A stretch of DNA of 48,506 bases from an uncultured Alphaproteobacteria bacterium (GCA_944391465.1 CALXTS010000012.1:1-48506), one strand, 5' to 3'. Positions 34,385 through 45,584 are shown, counted from the first letter of the stretch. Numbers and translations: made by a program. Notes: generated from the letters alone by a model not told the origin.

Positions 34385-35140
34385 ATGAAAAAATATGCTT
34401 TGATTGCCGCATGCGTGTTTAATCTTGTATTATTGAGTGCCTGTTCTTCAACACCTAAAGAAAATCCTGAAAATATGACGGCAGAACAGCTTTATAATAA
34501 GGCGTATGATTATTTGCAGAAAACATCATATCCCAAAGCCGCCGAAACATTTGAAAAAGTAGAACTGGAACATCCGTATTCCAAATGGGCAACCAAAGCA
34601 AAACTTATGGGCGCCTATGCATATTATAAAGATGAAAAATATGATGACGCCATAATCAGCTTGGATAGATTCATAAAATATCATCCCGGCAATAAGGATA
34701 TAGCTTATGCATATTATATGAAAGGGCTTTGCTACTATGAGCAAATTACCGGCGTTGAAAAAGATCAAGGAAACTCACAGTTAGCGCAAGAAGCCTTTAA
34801 TCAGGTAATTGTTCGCTTTCCGGAATCTGACTACGCTAAAGATGCCAGATTAAAATTAGATTTAGTTTTTGATCGCCTTGCCGGACAAGAAATGGAAGTT
34901 GGTCGTTATTATTTGCAACACCAGAATTATCTTTCGGCACTGAACCGTTTTTCAGAGGTTGTTAACCATTATCAGACAACATCATATATAGAAGAGGCGC
35001 TGTATCGTCAGGTTGAAATTTATACAATACTTGGGTTAACAAAAGAAGCTGCAGATGCCGCAAAAGTTTTAAATCATAACTACCCTGACAGCAAATGGAA
35101 CAGCTACGCCCGTAAACTTGAAGAAAAAAATAAAAAATAG
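34385..35140 (+). CDS. bamD: Outer membrane assembly lipoprotein BamD
   Basis: BamD is an essential partner of BamA in inserting outer-membrane beta barrels. The 251-residue protein has a lipoprotein signal peptide with lipobox LLSAC (Cys20). TPR-like helices follow: AEQLYNKAYDYLQKTSYPKA, EHPYSKWATKAKL, and the conserved RFPESDYAKDARLKLD and ALYRQVEIYTILGL. The lpxC-bamD-recN order is typical of alphaproteobacteria. Confidence 0.95.
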   Translation: MKKYALIAACVFNLVLLSACSSTPKENPENMTAEQLYNKAYDYLQKTSYPKAAETFEKVELEHPYSKWATKAKLMGAYAYYKDEKYDDAIISLDRFIKYHPGNKDIAYAYYMKGLCYYEQITGVEKDQGNSQLAQEAFNQVIVRFPESDYAKDARLKLDLVFDRLAGQEMEVGRYYLQHQNYLSALNRFSEVVNHYQTTSYIEEALYRQVEIYTILGLTKEAADAAKVLNHNYPDSKWNSYARKLEEKNKK

Positions 35141-35151
35141 AAAGAAAGTTT

Positions 35152-36816
35152 ATGTTACAGTCCTTGTCAATAAGAAACGTTGTTCTGATAGATAAATTAA
35201 ATCTGGATTTTCAGTCCGGATTAAGCGTTTTGACAGGAGAAACCGGCGCCGGAAAATCAATTTTGTTGGACTCTCTTGGCTTGGTTCTTGGAAAAAGAGC
35301 TGAGACATCTTTAATAAGACAAGGTGAAGATAAATTAGCGGTGGCCGCTGTTTTTGATGCCCCATCATCTAATAAAGAATTACAAGAATTGCTTTCTGAG
35401 AACGAATTGGAATATACCGATGAAATCATTATCAAAAGAGTTTTAAGTCGGGATGGTAAAGGCAAAATATTTTTAAATGACCAACCGATAAGTGCCAAAC
35501 TTTTAAAAGAAATAGGCAAATACTTGGTAGAAATTCATGGGCAGTTTGATAATCAAGGGCTATTAAATCCGGCTAATCATCTTGAAATTTTAGATAATTA
35601 CGGAAATTACGGTTCAGAATTAGAAGAAACCAAACAGGCTTTTAAGGAATATAAAGAAGCCGTAAGAAAACGCGCAGAAGCAGAGGATAATATCAGTCGA
35701 GCCAAAGAAGAGGAAGACAATCTTCGTCATTGGGTTAAAGAGCTTGAACAAATAAAGCCACATAAAGGAGAGGAGGAAGAACTTTCTCAGCGTCGTCATG
35801 AATTGATGAATGCTGAAAAAATTATAGAAAGTCTCAATTATGCATATAACAGCATAACTCAAACAAGTGATGTTTCCGGCGTAATCAGACAAGCGCAGTC
35901 GGCTATGGATAGAGCCAATCGTTATGTGGAGGGCAAATATGATGAAATTTGCCAAACCTTGGAAAGAGCCTTAATAGAGATAACAGATGCCGTTGATTTG
36001 CTAGAAGGAGCGTCTTCGGATATATCATTAGATTCCGGAGAGCAAGAGGAGATAGACAACCGTCTTTTTACATTAAAAGATTTAGCGCGTAAGCATGGTG
36101 TAGCCGTAGATGATTTAGAAGCGACATTGGTTGAATTTAAACAAAAATTAAATTCAATAGAATTGGGAGAAGACGGTATTAACTCGCTAAGAAAGATAGA
36201 ACAAGAAAAAAGGCAAGTATATATTGAAAAGTCAAATAATATTCATCGTCTGCGAGTAGATACGGCAAATAAATTAGATGGGCTGATAATGCAAGAATTG
36301 CCTCCGCTTAAAATGGAAAAGGCACGTTTTGTAACCCAAATAAACAAGTTACCGGAAAGCGCGTGGAGCGCTAAAGGTTTTGATGACGTCTGCTTTACGG
36401 TATCGACCAATCCGAATTCTCCGCAAGGGCCGATAAACAAAATAGCCTCAGGCGGAGAGCTTTCACGTTTTATGTTAGCGCTCAAAGTTAATTTGGCAGA
36501 AAGTTCAAGTGTCGGTACAATGATTTTTGATGAGGTTGACGCGGGAATTGGCGGAGCAACGGCTCAAGCTGTCGGAGAAAGATTGTCACGTTTAGGAAAA
36601 AACGTTCAGGTTCTCGTTGTTACGCATTCTCCTCAAGTTGCGGCCAGAGGCGCTCATCATTTCAAAGTAAGAAAAGATACGGTAGGTAATATTACAACAA
36701 CGACGGTTGAAACACTTACGGAAACAGAGCGTAAAGAAGAAGTTGCTCGAATGCTAGCCGGCGAGACGGTTACCAATGAGGCAAGAGCAGCAGCTCAAGT
36801 CCTTCTCAGCGCATGA
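35152..36816 (+). CDS. recN: DNA repair ATPase RecN
   Basis: RecN is an SMC-like ATPase that acts in double-strand break repair. The 554-residue length is standard. Walker A is GETGAGKS at residues 29-36. Long coiled coils fill the middle. The signature ASGGELSRFMLALK and Walker B TMIFDEVDAGIGGATAQ lie in the last 130 residues. It follows bamD by 11 bases and appears co-transcribed. No LexA-type box was seen immediately upstream, so SOS control, if any, would act from further up. Confidence 0.97.
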   Translation: MLQSLSIRNVVLIDKLNLDFQSGLSVLTGETGAGKSILLDSLGLVLGKRAETSLIRQGEDKLAVAAVFDAPSSNKELQELLSENELEYTDEIIIKRVLSRDGKGKIFLNDQPISAKLLKEIGKYLVEIHGQFDNQGLLNPANHLEILDNYGNYGSELEETKQAFKEYKEAVRKRAEAEDNISRAKEEEDNLRHWVKELEQIKPHKGEEEELSQRRHELMNAEKIIESLNYAYNSITQTSDVSGVIRQAQSAMDRANRYVEGKYDEICQTLERALIEITDAVDLLEGASSDISLDSGEQEEIDNRLFTLKDLARKHGVAVDDLEATLVEFKQKLNSIELGEDGINSLRKIEQEKRQVYIEKSNNIHRLRVDTANKLDGLIMQELPPLKMEKARFVTQINKLPESAWSAKGFDDVCFTVSTNPNSPQGPINKIASGGELSRFMLALKVNLAESSSVGTMIFDEVDAGIGGATAQAVGERLSRLGKNVQVLVVTHSPQVAARGAHHFKVRKDTVGNITTTTVETLTETERKEEVARMLAGETVTNEARAAAQVLLSA

Positions 36817-36940
36817 TTAATAAAGACGAAAATCAGTAAAAAGAGTATGCTGAGATTATTTTTTTAATATCACTTCTCTCTTGTAAGTTAAGTTGAATTG
36901 ATTTATCCTCAAGCCAGATTAACCAATTAAGGAATAAAAG

Positions 36941-38368
36941 ATGAAAGTAAGAACCAGATTTGCGCCAAGCCCGACAGGCTATATGCATATAGGAAACCTT
37001 CGGACTGCACTGTATGAATATTTGATAGCTAAAGCCAACGATGGCGATTTTCTGTTGCGTATAGAAGATACAGACCAAAAACGTTATGTTGAAGGAGCTA
37101 CGGATATCATATATTCAACCCTAAAAACAGTGGGGATGGATTGGGATGAAGGTCCGGATATCGGCGGAAATTATGGTCCTTATATTCAATCGGAAAGAAA
37201 AAACATTTACGGTGAATATGCACATAAATTGGTAGAATTAGGCGGTGCTCATTATTGTTTTTGTTCAAAAGATGAAGCTGATGAAGAGAAAAATGAAGAG
37301 CTTAATATCAAATTTAAAGACCCCTGTAAATTGATTCCGTTGGAAGAAGCCAAAAAACGCATTGCCGCAGGAGAACCTTATGTTATTCGTCAGACAATTA
37401 ATAAAAAAGGCAAGTCAAAATATCATGATGAAGTCTATGGCGATATAGAGATTGATTATGATGAGTTGGATGAAGGGGTTTTATTAAAATCTGACGGATT
37501 ACCGACTTATAACTTTGCCAATGTTGTTGATGACCATTTAATGAAAATTACACACGTCGTTAGAGGAAATGAGTATATATCATCAACACCGAAATACAAT
37601 CTTATCTATGAAGACTTCGGATGGGAGCATCCGTTGTATGTTCATGTTCCTCCGGTTATGAAAGATGCTCAGCACAAGCTCAGCAAGCGTAACGGAGATG
37701 CATCGTTCCAAGATTTGGTTACCAAAGGATATTTACCGGAAGCGATTATCAATTATATTGCGCTTTTAGGTTGGAACCCCGGGACTGAACAAGAAATATT
37801 TTCACTGGATGATTTGAAGAAAATTTTTACGGTTGAAAGATTAAATCGTTCACCGGCAATTTTTGATATTACAAAACTTACTTGGATGAACGGATGTTAT
37901 ATCAGAGCTTTGAGTGAGGAAAAATTCCATGAATTGGCAAAGCCGTATTATAACGATATGCCATCAAATATAGATTTGAAGATTCTAAGCAAAACACTCC
38001 AACCCAGAGTTGAAACATTGGGAGATATCCCCAATCAAACAGATTTTCTGAAGTCTGTGCCGGAATATGATTTAGAATTATATTCTAATAAAAAAATGAA
38101 AACAGATGCTGAGGTCGCAAAAGCAAACCTTCCGTCGATTCTTGAAACTTTGTCGGCACAGTCGGAATGGACGAATGAACATTTGTTTGAAATATTAAAA
38201 GGCTTAGCAGAAAAAATGGGCGTAAAAAATGGTCAGATATTATATCCGTTGCGTATAGCCTTGAGCGGGAAAGAAACAACCCCAGGCGGAGCAACAGAAA
38301 TCGCCGTTATCATCGGTAAAGATGAAACATTAAAACGAATAAAATCTGCTATCCAAAAGTTAGATTAA
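36941..38368 (+). CDS. gltX: Glutamyl-tRNA synthetase
   Basis: This class I synthetase charges tRNA-Glu. The HIGH motif appears as FAPSPTGYMHIGN at the N-terminus, with the LLRIEDTDQKRYVEG segment following. The KMSKS motif appears as HKLSKRNGD near residue 250. A helical anticodon-binding domain follows. At 475 residues it is full length. A 124-base gap separates it from recN and holds only AT-rich sequence with weak promoter-like elements. A strong bidirectional terminator follows. Confidence 0.97.
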   Translation: MKVRTRFAPSPTGYMHIGNLRTALYEYLIAKANDGDFLLRIEDTDQKRYVEGATDIIYSTLKTVGMDWDEGPDIGGNYGPYIQSERKNIYGEYAHKLVELGGAHYCFCSKDEADEEKNEELNIKFKDPCKLIPLEEAKKRIAAGEPYVIRQTINKKGKSKYHDEVYGDIEIDYDELDEGVLLKSDGLPTYNFANVVDDHLMKITHVVRGNEYISSTPKYNLIYEDFGWEHPLYVHVPPVMKDAQHKLSKRNGDASFQDLVTKGYLPEAIINYIALLGWNPGTEQEIFSLDDLKKIFTVERLNRSPAIFDITKLTWMNGCYIRALSEEKFHELAKPYYNDMPSNIDLKILSKTLQPRVETLGDIPNQTDFLKSVPEYDLELYSNKKMKTDAEVAKANLPSILETLSAQSEWTNEHLFEILKGLAEKMGVKNGQILYPLRIALSGKETTPGGATEIAVIIGKDETLKRIKSAIQKLD

Positions 38369-38374
38369 GATAAA

Positions 38375-38412
38375 AAACAAAGAGCCTCGAAGCAGAGGCT
38401 CTTTGTTTGTAA
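38375..38412. terminator. Bidirectional terminator between gltX and the MFS gene
   Basis: A 14-bp perfect stem AAACAAAGAGCCTC / GAGGCTCTTTGTTT with loop GAAGCA lies between convergent genes. Confidence 0.9.
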
Positions 38413-38420
38413 AGATAAAA

Positions 38421-39719
38421 TCAGTGTTTTTTTCGAGTAAACCAATCTTTCGCTTTATCAATAAAAGTATCGTCTTTGGCCAAAACATGAAAGACCGGCG
38501 TTGAGGCAACAGGTGTCGGAGCCGTCGGTGTAGAAGAAACATAACCGCTTGAGGGTCTGAAAGTAATATGATTGAAAAGAAAGATAACATAAGTAGCATT
38601 AACAACCGAGAATGTAATTAAAAAACTGATACTTCCCCAATGTTGCATTGTAAAAGAAATTAGAATAGGTCCCAAAATCATTCCGACACTTTGTAAAGAT
38701 AAAACCATTCCGCTGGCCTGCACACGTTCTTCATCATCAATTTTGTCATTAACATGTGATACACAAATCGGATACATGACAAAGATAGCCCCGCCGAGAA
38801 TAATCGCAGCTCCGATGAGCCAAAAGATATTTTCATCAAGAAAATAATGCATCCAAGGGGCAATAAAAAACATAATTCCGGCCTCCCAGAGCAAAACAAA
38901 ACGTCTATCCATACGGTCAGAGAGTTTTCCAACCGGAATTTGAGCAAGCATTCCACCGATAATTACAAAAAACATGAATAATGAGGTGCGTTCAATATCC
39001 AAACCGCTTTCTTTTGCATATAAAGCTCCCAAGCTATAAATAGAGCCGACCATGATTCCGCTGATGATACATCCGATTGTACCGCAAGGAGAAACTTGAT
39101 ACAGACGTTTTAAAGACATTCTTTTTTGTACTTTGATGCTTGGTGAAGGCAAAGCAGTTAAAGAAATCGGAACCAGAGCAATAGAATAGATAACAGAAAT
39201 TAAAGTAAAGACAACAAACTGTCTGGAATCTTGAATATTTAAAAGCAATTGCCCGCAAGCAGAACCTAAATAAGTCGTGACCATGTACATAGACATAATA
39301 AGTCCGCGATTTTCATTATTAGAGCGTGTATTTAACCAACTTTCCAAACACATCAGCGCGGCACCCAGACAATAGCCCTCACAGATTCGCAGTCCTGCCC
39401 AGAACCATGGATTCGGAGAAAGCGCATGCAATAAAACCAATGCTGAAAGTATGGATAAATAAGTCGAAAAAGCTCTGATATGCCCGACCTTATTGATAAT
39501 TTTATAAGCACTAGCCGAAGCAAAAATATAACCAATGTAATATACGGATAAAATAAGTCCGATTTGAGAGGTGGGAACATCTGCCGCAGACAAACGAATA
39601 GCCAACGTAGATGAAAGTAATCCGTAGGCGGCGCAAGTGAGAATTGTACCGATAAAGAAAGTACTCAGAGGCGAAGCTAATGCATTTAAAGATTTAAAAA
39701 ATTCAGTAAATTTAAACAT
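38421..39719 (-). CDS. Major facilitator superfamily transporter, YcaD-like
   Basis: The 432-residue protein has about 12 membrane helices in two six-helix halves. The first half contains RICEGYCLGAALMCLESWLN, the helix-4 signature that sets the YcaD-like branch apart. The second half has GGMLAQIPVGKLSDRMDRR, the MFS A-motif-like loop. The last ~45 residues form a cytoplasmic tail rich in Ser, Thr, Pro and Ala, ending in a basic stretch. The substrate is unknown. GAGG lies 7 bases before the ATG. It is downstream of argS on the same strand with a 22-base gap, so co-transcription is likely. Confidence 0.9.
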   Translation of the reverse strand: MFKFTEFFKSLNALASPLSTFFIGTILTCAAYGLLSSTLAIRLSAADVPTSQIGLILSVYYIGYIFASASAYKIINKVGHIRAFSTYLSILSALVLLHALSPNPWFWAGLRICEGYCLGAALMCLESWLNTRSNNENRGLIMSMYMVTTYLGSACGQLLLNIQDSRQFVVFTLISVIYSIALVPISLTALPSPSIKVQKRMSLKRLYQVSPCGTIGCIISGIMVGSIYSLGALYAKESGLDIERTSLFMFFVIIGGMLAQIPVGKLSDRMDRRFVLLWEAGIMFFIAPWMHYFLDENIFWLIGAAIILGGAIFVMYPICVSHVNDKIDDEERVQASGMVLSLQSVGMILGPILISFTMQHWGSISFLITFSVVNATYVIFLFNHITFRPSSGYVSSTPTAPTPVASTPVFHVLAKDDTFIDKAKDWFTRKKH

Positions 39720-39741
39720 CCTTCGCCTCTGTCAGAAAACG

Positions 39742-41487
39742 TTATAATCCGGATTTTTTTAGCATAACTTCCGGAGCTTCAATACCCAAAAGATAGAGCA
39801 ATTGTTTTAAAATATCTCTAACCAATTGAGCTAATTTCAACCGAGAAGATGCGGCTTGAGGATTTTCCGCATTCATAATGGAAGAAGTATTATAAAAGCT
39901 GGAAAAAGCCTGAGCCAGAGTGTAAGCGTAATCAGAAATAATACTCGGTTCTTTTTCTGCATGCGCGCGCATAATGGTATTTCCGAGTTGGGCGATTTTT
40001 AAGGCCATATCTCTTTCTTCTTTATTGGTTAAAGCAATATTTCCGGCGGAGATGTTGCTTTCGGCTGCTTTTCGAATAATTGAGTTTATCCGAGCAATCG
40101 CATATTGAATATATGGTCCGGTTTTACCTTCAAATTTTGCAAAATCATCTAACTCAAAAACATATCCGGAGCCGATAGTGTTGCGTAAATCTTGGAATTT
40201 GATGGCTCCGATTGCGATTTGTTCAACCAATTTATCAATATCTTTTTCGGTGTAACCGTCAACTTCATCGGCAGTCGGAATAGATTCTCTAACTTTATCT
40301 TCGGAAAGTTTTATTAAATCTTCCAAATTCATAACACCGCCGTCACGGGTTTTAAAGGGTTTACCGTCTTTACCATTGACCGTACCGAAGCCGATGTGTT
40401 GCATTTTAACTCCGGGAGCCAATTTAAGTTTTTCCGAAGCCTCAAAAACCTGTTCAAAATGGAGAGATTGGCGTTTATCAACCACATAGATAATCTCTTG
40501 AGCATGTAAATCTTCATAGCGCATTTTGATTGTGGCAATATCCGTAATCTGATAACCAAAACCACCGTCGCTTTTAATTAAAATTACGGGAGGTTTAGGT
40601 TTGGCGCTATCTTCAAGACGAATAATCAAAGCTCCGTCATCTTTTTCGGCTAAGCCTAAAGATTCTGCTTTTTTAACGACATCGCCGCTTGCATCATGAG
40701 CATCGCTTTCACCCAGCCAAAGGTCAAAATGGGTTTGCAAAACATCATAATTTTTCTTGATGGCATCAACAGAGACTTTGCGCAAATGTCGCCATGCCTT
40801 TTGGTATTCAGGGTTTCCGTCTTGCAAGGCCGCAGTAATAATTCGAGCTTTTTCTTTAGCAGATTCATCTTCTTTACAACGGATATTAGCCTTTTTATAA
40901 AAAGCGGAAATTTCATCAATATTATAAGTTTCGGTTTTATCAAGATTACCGTCTTGGTTAATAATTTCGGCTAAAATCATGCCCATCGGTGTTCCCCAGT
41001 CCCCCAAATGAACATCTGAAATAACATCATTTCCGACAAATTTTTCAATTCTGCGAATAGCTTCACCGATAACGGCCGAACGTAAATGTCCAACATGTAA
41101 AGCCTTGGCAACATTAGGACCACCGGAATCGATAACAACTAAATGTTTATTTTCGGTTTCCGGAACACCAAAACGTTTATCTTCAGCAGTTTTATCCATG
41201 ATTTTAGCAATGAATTCATCTTTTAAGGTAAGGTTGATAAAACCGGGACCATCAATGGAAACTTTAGCAAAATCAGAATCTTTTTCGAGTTCAGAGGCAA
41301 TAAGCAGAGCAATTTCGCGAGGATTTTTGTGTTCAATTTTGGCCAAAGCAAGTGCGCCGTTGCACTGAAAATCACTCAAATCAGGACGATCAGAAACTTT
41401 AACAATCGCAAATTTTGTATCAAGGTTGAGGGATTTAAAAATTATTTCGAGTTTTTGGTTAATCAAAGCATCCAGAGATAAATTCAT
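39742..41487 (-). CDS. argS: Arginyl-tRNA synthetase
   Basis: This enzyme charges tRNA-Arg. The 581-residue protein has the N-terminal Add-1 domain. The HIGH motif variant is ALHVGHLRSAVIGEA near residue 135. GYQITDIATIKMRYEDL and the following RQSLHFEQVFEA and VKMQHIGFGTV occupy the expected places. The C-terminal DALR domain ends ILKQLLYLLGIEAPEVML. As in many ArgS proteins the KMSKS motif is not obvious. AAGGA precedes the ATG. Confidence 0.97.
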   Translation of the reverse strand: MNLSLDALINQKLEIIFKSLNLDTKFAIVKVSDRPDLSDFQCNGALALAKIEHKNPREIALLIASELEKDSDFAKVSIDGPGFINLTLKDEFIAKIMDKTAEDKRFGVPETENKHLVVIDSGGPNVAKALHVGHLRSAVIGEAIRRIEKFVGNDVISDVHLGDWGTPMGMILAEIINQDGNLDKTETYNIDEISAFYKKANIRCKEDESAKEKARIITAALQDGNPEYQKAWRHLRKVSVDAIKKNYDVLQTHFDLWLGESDAHDASGDVVKKAESLGLAEKDDGALIIRLEDSAKPKPPVILIKSDGGFGYQITDIATIKMRYEDLHAQEIIYVVDKRQSLHFEQVFEASEKLKLAPGVKMQHIGFGTVNGKDGKPFKTRDGGVMNLEDLIKLSEDKVRESIPTADEVDGYTEKDIDKLVEQIAIGAIKFQDLRNTIGSGYVFELDDFAKFEGKTGPYIQYAIARINSIIRKAAESNISAGNIALTNKEERDMALKIAQLGNTIMRAHAEKEPSIISDYAYTLAQAFSSFYNTSSIMNAENPQAASSRLKLAQLVRDILKQLLYLLGIEAPEVMLKKSGL

Positions 41488-41507
41488 ATTATAAAAATCC
41501 TTAACTT

Positions 41508-41825
41508 TTATTTTTCACATTTGAAATAGATATGGTTCGGAACCAGAACACTGCAAGTGAAACTGGTTTGTTTTATAGGTTTAACGGAGGTTCCTGTTCC
41601 GTGTTTTTTACATTCATCTTCAGCCAATTTTTTTACTTCACTGTAAGGTGTTGCCCATGCATTATAGCAAATTGCAGGTTCTTCGGGAGTGGAAGCTCCT
41701 ATATATAGGTGTGCGGGATCTCGCACACCGGCCTCTCGTCGTCGATCCACATAGGGATTAAAGATGGAGCAAGCGCTGATGGCATACATTAAAAACAACA
41801 AAGAAGATATTTTTAGCCTAGACAA
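41508..41825 (-). CDS. Small predicted lipoprotein
   Basis: The 105-residue protein has a lipoprotein signal (RLKISSLLFLMYAISAC, Cys19). A short mature domain contains YNAWATPYSEVKKLAEDECKKHG and four Cys residues after the lipobox Cys, so disulfides are possible. No family recognised. The start is uncertain: it uses TTG at 41823-41825, chosen because it supplies the basic N-region, but no clear Shine-Dalgarno is seen. It lies 20 bases upstream of argS on the same strand and divergent from the next gene. Confidence 0.65.
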   Translation of the reverse strand: MSRLKISSLLFLMYAISACSIFNPYVDRRREAGVRDPAHLYIGASTPEEPAICYNAWATPYSEVKKLAEDECKKHGTGTSVKPIKQTSFTCSVLVPNHIYFKCEK

Positions 41826-41884
41826 TTAAAAAAACTCCACTACATTAGAATTAATTTCAATAACTATACTAAAAGAAGATAAAA

Positions 41885-42487
41885 ATGCAAACTGAAAATA
41901 AATACATTGGCGATGATAAATTTAATAAAATGTTGGAGCATTACAAATGTGAAACGCCGTTAGGTGTAATAAAAATGCGTTTTGCCGGAGCAATATGCAG
42001 TCCGAACCTTCAGCTTCGGCCAACGGATGTAATATCATCATTTTGGCCCCAAGGGCATTCTCCGCGTTTAGAAACAAAAGAAGAGGCGGATTTGTTTTTT
42101 AAATTTTTCATGGGATTATGGGATGAAATATTTGAAAAAGTCAAACAAAACAAAATAAAATTACCTTCGTTGGATTACAAGCATCAAGAAACAAAAGAAG
42201 TATGCGCGCAAAGATATGCAGAGGTCGAATTAGGTTTTGTTGAAGGATTTTGGGGCGGAAAGCCGGATTTGAAATTACCGGCATTTTTAGCGGAAGTAAT
42301 AGATTCGATGACGGATATTGCAGGGGTTTATGCTCAATTAGAGAAAAAACTTGACTCTTCAGGTAATCTGTCGGAGATTAAAAGTACTTTGGAACAGACA
42401 GACAATATGGCAGAAAAGACGATATCTTTTATTATAAAAAATTCCGTCCTTCCCCGTATAGAAAGTCTGCGAAGGAAAGTAAATTAA
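41885..42487 (+). CDS. Uncharacterised 200-residue helical protein
   Basis: I do not recognise this protein. It is soluble and mostly helical. Features are EADLFFKFFMGLWDEIFEKV near residue 75, QRYAEVELGFVEGFWGGKPD near 115, and a C-terminal helical bundle. The VEGFWGGKP stretch faintly recalls UPF0149/YecA-type proteins, but not enough to name it. The gene starts 59 bases from the divergent lipoprotein gene, so the two share a short promoter region. Confidence 0.7.
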   Translation: MQTENKYIGDDKFNKMLEHYKCETPLGVIKMRFAGAICSPNLQLRPTDVISSFWPQGHSPRLETKEEADLFFKFFMGLWDEIFEKVKQNKIKLPSLDYKHQETKEVCAQRYAEVELGFVEGFWGGKPDLKLPAFLAEVIDSMTDIAGVYAQLEKKLDSSGNLSEIKSTLEQTDNMAEKTISFIIKNSVLPRIESLRRKVN

Positions 42488-42564
42488 CCGCCTTGCATGC
42501 CGGTGACGTTTTTAAATAAAGAGTAAAAATCTCAATTTAGGCATCGGGTACACGGAGATTATAT

Positions 42565-43101
42565 ATGGATTTAATGGAAGGTCTTTTAACCCGTCGTTCG
42601 GTTCGTCAATATGACACCACAAAAAAGATAGAAAAAGAAACCCTTCAAGAAATTATCAAAGCCGCACAATATTCTCCGACGGCGCATAATAAGCAGCCGT
42701 GGGAATTTTTGGTTATAGACGATAAAGAGTTTCTTGCGAATTTACGCCACATTCAACGTTGGACATCTTTTGCCAAAGATGCTGCTTGCGTTGTGATTGT
42801 TTGCGGAGATATAGAAAAATCATTTAGCCGCAACAAAGAGGATGAAAAGTGGAGTTTCATAGACGTCGATTGTGCTATAGCCACGCAAAGCCTTTTATTG
42901 GCGGCATGGTCAAAAGGGATAGGAACATGTTATTGCGGTGCCGCACCGATGCAAAGAGTTGTCGATGCATTGAGAGAGAAGTTAAACTTACCGGATAACA
43001 TTCGTCCGTTTGCTATTGTAACAATGGGCTATCCGGCAGCAGAACCCAAACAACCGGATGACAGGTATCATCCCGAAAAAATTCACTGGGGACAATGGTA
43101 A
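42565..43101 (+). CDS. Nitroreductase-family flavoprotein
   Basis: This FMN-dependent NAD(P)H oxidoreductase fold has 178 residues. It has the N-terminal LLTRRSVRQYD for FMN phosphate contact, then AAQYSPTAHNKQPWEFLVI and a central helix with DVDCAIATQSLLLAAWSKGIG. It ends with FAIVTMGYPAAEPKQP and RYHPEKIHWGQW. This short variant is common in the family and usually dimeric. The substrate cannot be told. GGAG lies about 9 bases before the ATG. Confidence 0.93.
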   Translation: MDLMEGLLTRRSVRQYDTTKKIEKETLQEIIKAAQYSPTAHNKQPWEFLVIDDKEFLANLRHIQRWTSFAKDAACVVIVCGDIEKSFSRNKEDEKWSFIDVDCAIATQSLLLAAWSKGIGTCYCGAAPMQRVVDALREKLNLPDNIRPFAIVTMGYPAAEPKQPDDRYHPEKIHWGQW

Positions 43102-43107
43102 AATAAG

Positions 43108-43140
43108 CAAAAAGCTCCTTAAAAAAAGGAGCTTTTTATT
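43108..43140 (+). terminator. Rho-independent terminator after the nitroreductase gene
   Basis: The 11-bp stem AAAAGCTCCTT / AAGGAGCTTTT is closed by an A5 loop and ends in a T-rich tail. Confidence 0.9.
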
Positions 43141-43205
43141 TTGACTATAAACCAGTGGTTTTATAAAAAAACTGTGGGCTGATTTTAATGAAACTTAAAA
43201 ATGAC

Positions 43206-44305
<1,100 letters not shown>

Positions 44306-44317
44306 GAAACATAATAC

Positions 44318-44348
44318 AAACCCTCTTGGTTTTTCCAAGGGGGTTTTG
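44318..44348 (+). terminator. Hairpin terminator between gap and pgk
   Basis: CCCTCTTGG / CCAAGGGGG with one G-T pair, extended by AAA/TTT, ends in TTTT. It lies only 24 bases before pgk, so it may reduce rather than stop read-through. Confidence 0.8.
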
Positions 44349-44369
44349 TCTTTGTAAGAGGAAAAATAA

Positions 44370-45581
44370 ATGAATGAATATAAAACAATTGAAGATTTAG
44401 GCAATTTAAGCGGAAAAGTCGCAATGCTTCGCGCAGATTTGAACGTTCCGATGGATGAAAACTTTCATGTTACCAACACAGCGCGTATTGATCGTACGGT
44501 TCCGACAATTAAAGAATTGATGAGCAAAGGTGCAAAAGTAGTCGTTATCTCTCACTTCGGTCGTCCGGAAGGGAAAGGCGATATGAAGAATTCTTTAAGC
44601 CATGTTGCGCCGGAATTAGAAAAAGCCTTAGGGCACAAGGTTGTTTTTGTAGAGGATTGTATCGGAGAAAAGGTTGAAAATGCAATCAAATCAATGAAAG
44701 CAGATGAGGTATTGCTTTTGGAAAATCTTCGTTTTTACGATGAAGAGAAAAAAGGAGATGAAAATTTTGCAAAAGAATTAACCAAAGCGGTTGATGTATA
44801 TGTTTCAGACGCCTTTTCAACAGCGCATCGTGCCCATGCCTCCATGGTTGCGGCAGTAAAAACCAAACCGGCAGCGTTTGGGCGTCTGATGGAAGAAGAG
44901 GTTAATGCTTTAACCAAAGGTTTGAACAATCCGGAACGTCCGTTAATTGCGATTGTCGGAGGCTCAAAAGTTTCTACCAAACTTGATTTGTTAAATAACC
45001 TTGTTAAAAAAGTGGATAAATTGGTTATTTCCGGAGGAATGGCTCATACGTTTATGAAAGCAAGCGGTATTGATACAATAAATGAAGCCAATTCTTTAGT
45101 TCAAATGGATATGTTGGATACGGCAAAAGAAATTATGGCAACGGCAAAAGCTAACAATTGTGAGATTGTTCTTCCGGTTGATGTTGTTGTTTCAAAAGAA
45201 TTTAAGCCGATGGCAGAACACAAAACGGTAGATTTGGAACATATTCCGGCAGAAGGATGGAGTCTGCTTGATGTTGGAGAAAAGACCATTGCCGTAATCA
45301 ATAGTAAACTTGACGAGGCCAAAACATTGGTTTGGAACGGTCCTCTTGGTGTGTTTGAAATGAAGCCGTTTGATAACGCAACCAATAAAGTGGCACAACA
45401 TGCTGCAGAGTTGACACAGGAAGGAAAATTAACCAGTGTTGCCGGCGGTGGAGATACCGTTTCAGCTCTAGCAAATGCAGGTGTTGAGGATAAATTCACA
45501 TATATTTCGACAGCAGGCGGAGCATTCCTAGAATGGATGGAAGGAAAAGAACTCCCCGGTGTTGTTGTTTTGAAAAAATAA
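44370..45581 (+). CDS. pgk: Phosphoglycerate kinase
   Basis: This enzyme transfers phosphate from 1,3-bisphosphoglycerate to ADP. The 403-residue protein has the N-domain motif RADLNVPMDE, SHFGRPEGKG, and DAFSTAHRAHASM. In the C-domain it has GGSKVSTKLDLL, LVWNGPLGVFE and SVAGGGDTVSAL. AGAGG lies upstream of the ATG. It follows gap, giving the usual gap-pgk pair. The common alphaproteobacterial partner fba is not next to it. Confidence 0.98.
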   Translation: MNEYKTIEDLGNLSGKVAMLRADLNVPMDENFHVTNTARIDRTVPTIKELMSKGAKVVVISHFGRPEGKGDMKNSLSHVAPELEKALGHKVVFVEDCIGEKVENAIKSMKADEVLLLENLRFYDEEKKGDENFAKELTKAVDVYVSDAFSTAHRAHASMVAAVKTKPAAFGRLMEEEVNALTKGLNNPERPLIAIVGGSKVSTKLDLLNNLVKKVDKLVISGGMAHTFMKASGIDTINEANSLVQMDMLDTAKEIMATAKANNCEIVLPVDVVVSKEFKPMAEHKTVDLEHIPAEGWSLLDVGEKTIAVINSKLDEAKTLVWNGPLGVFEMKPFDNATNKVAQHAAELTQEGKLTSVAGGGDTVSALANAGVEDKFTYISTAGGAFLEWMEGKELPGVVVLKK

Positions 45582-45584
45582 TAA

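Noticed and set aside
35620..35955. Antisense 111-codon frame within recN
   Set aside because: It is a shadow of the RecN coiled-coil coding region.
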